Positions 21,394 to 21,433 of a stretch of DNA of 21,433 nt are shown here, piece by piece. The position numbers and the translations under genes are program-made. The notes under the pieces are model-generated. The model was given only the letters and a program-made list of their open reading frames with translations, was not told where the DNA came from and ran no database searches. Location of the stretch: the NCBI GenBank assembly GCA_045601465.1, contig JAZRZU010000027.1, forward strand, positions 1 to 21,433, read 5' to 3'. The DNA is from RGIG3009 sp045601465 (lineage in GTDB: Bacteria > Bacillota > Clostridia > Oscillospirales > Acutalibacteraceae). Numbering within the stretch: the stretch's first letter is position 1; each line of letters opens with the position of its first letter.

Positions 21394-21433
21394 TTTAGAA
21401 TTAACTACAACATACCGGTAATGTTTGAGTCAG

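Overview
The window looks like chromosome of a spore-forming Clostridia bacterium, probably a gut Oscillospiraceae/Ruminococcaceae relative. The basis is a complete spoIIIAA-AH operon followed by asp23, nusB, ispA, dxs, nadK, argR and recN in the order typical of Firmicutes, the strong AGGAGG-type ribosome binding sites, and a family of AT-rich dispersed repeats. The taxonomic placement is inference from content and order only.

Layout. (1) Bases 1-2130 are AT-rich and accessory. They hold the 5' part of a zinc-ribbon lipoprotein gene running off the left edge, a divergent small XRE regulator gene with a palindromic operator pair between the two, and a small membrane-protein gene flanked by two direct copies of a ~178-bp structured repeat. 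A 24-nt tRNA 3' relict abuts the second copy, followed by a densely hairpinned stretch. (2) Bases 2165-2691 are a five-gene tRNA cluster on the minus strand (Val-Asp-Phe-Gly-Cys, in transcription order) with a near-consensus promoter and two intrinsic terminators. (3) Bases 2715-16810 are an almost gap-free minus-strand core. In transcription order it is spoIIIAA-AB-AC-AD-AE-AF-AG-AH (the mother-cell part of the SpoIIIA-SpoIIQ feeding channel, with a candidate sigma-E promoter), then asp23 (own sigma-A-type promoter), nusB, a TsaD/Kae1-like M22 paralog, ispA, dxs, nadK, argR, recN, a SAM-dependent methyltransferase and hslO. Many genes overlap by 4 nt (ATGA/GTGA), which suggests translational coupling. 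No xseA/xseB and no tlyA are present at the places where relatives usually carry them.

(4) Bases 16860-21433 are accessory again. They contain a small DUF6809-like gene whose ribosome binding site lies inside a perfect 10-bp inverted repeat, and a plus-strand two-gene operon of an AIPR-family (abortive infection phage resistance) protein and a small XRE regulator, with a strong promoter carrying direct repeats and a 17-bp-stem terminator. A minus-strand XRE-regulator plus large serine recombinase pair follows, preceded by a promoter and a 70-bp interrupted palindrome. This end looks like a mobile/defence island inserted upstream of the sporulation operon.

The best candidate for an under-described system is the AIPR-XRE operon beside the serine recombinase module. 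The regulatory architectures around the three XRE genes are the next most interesting signals.
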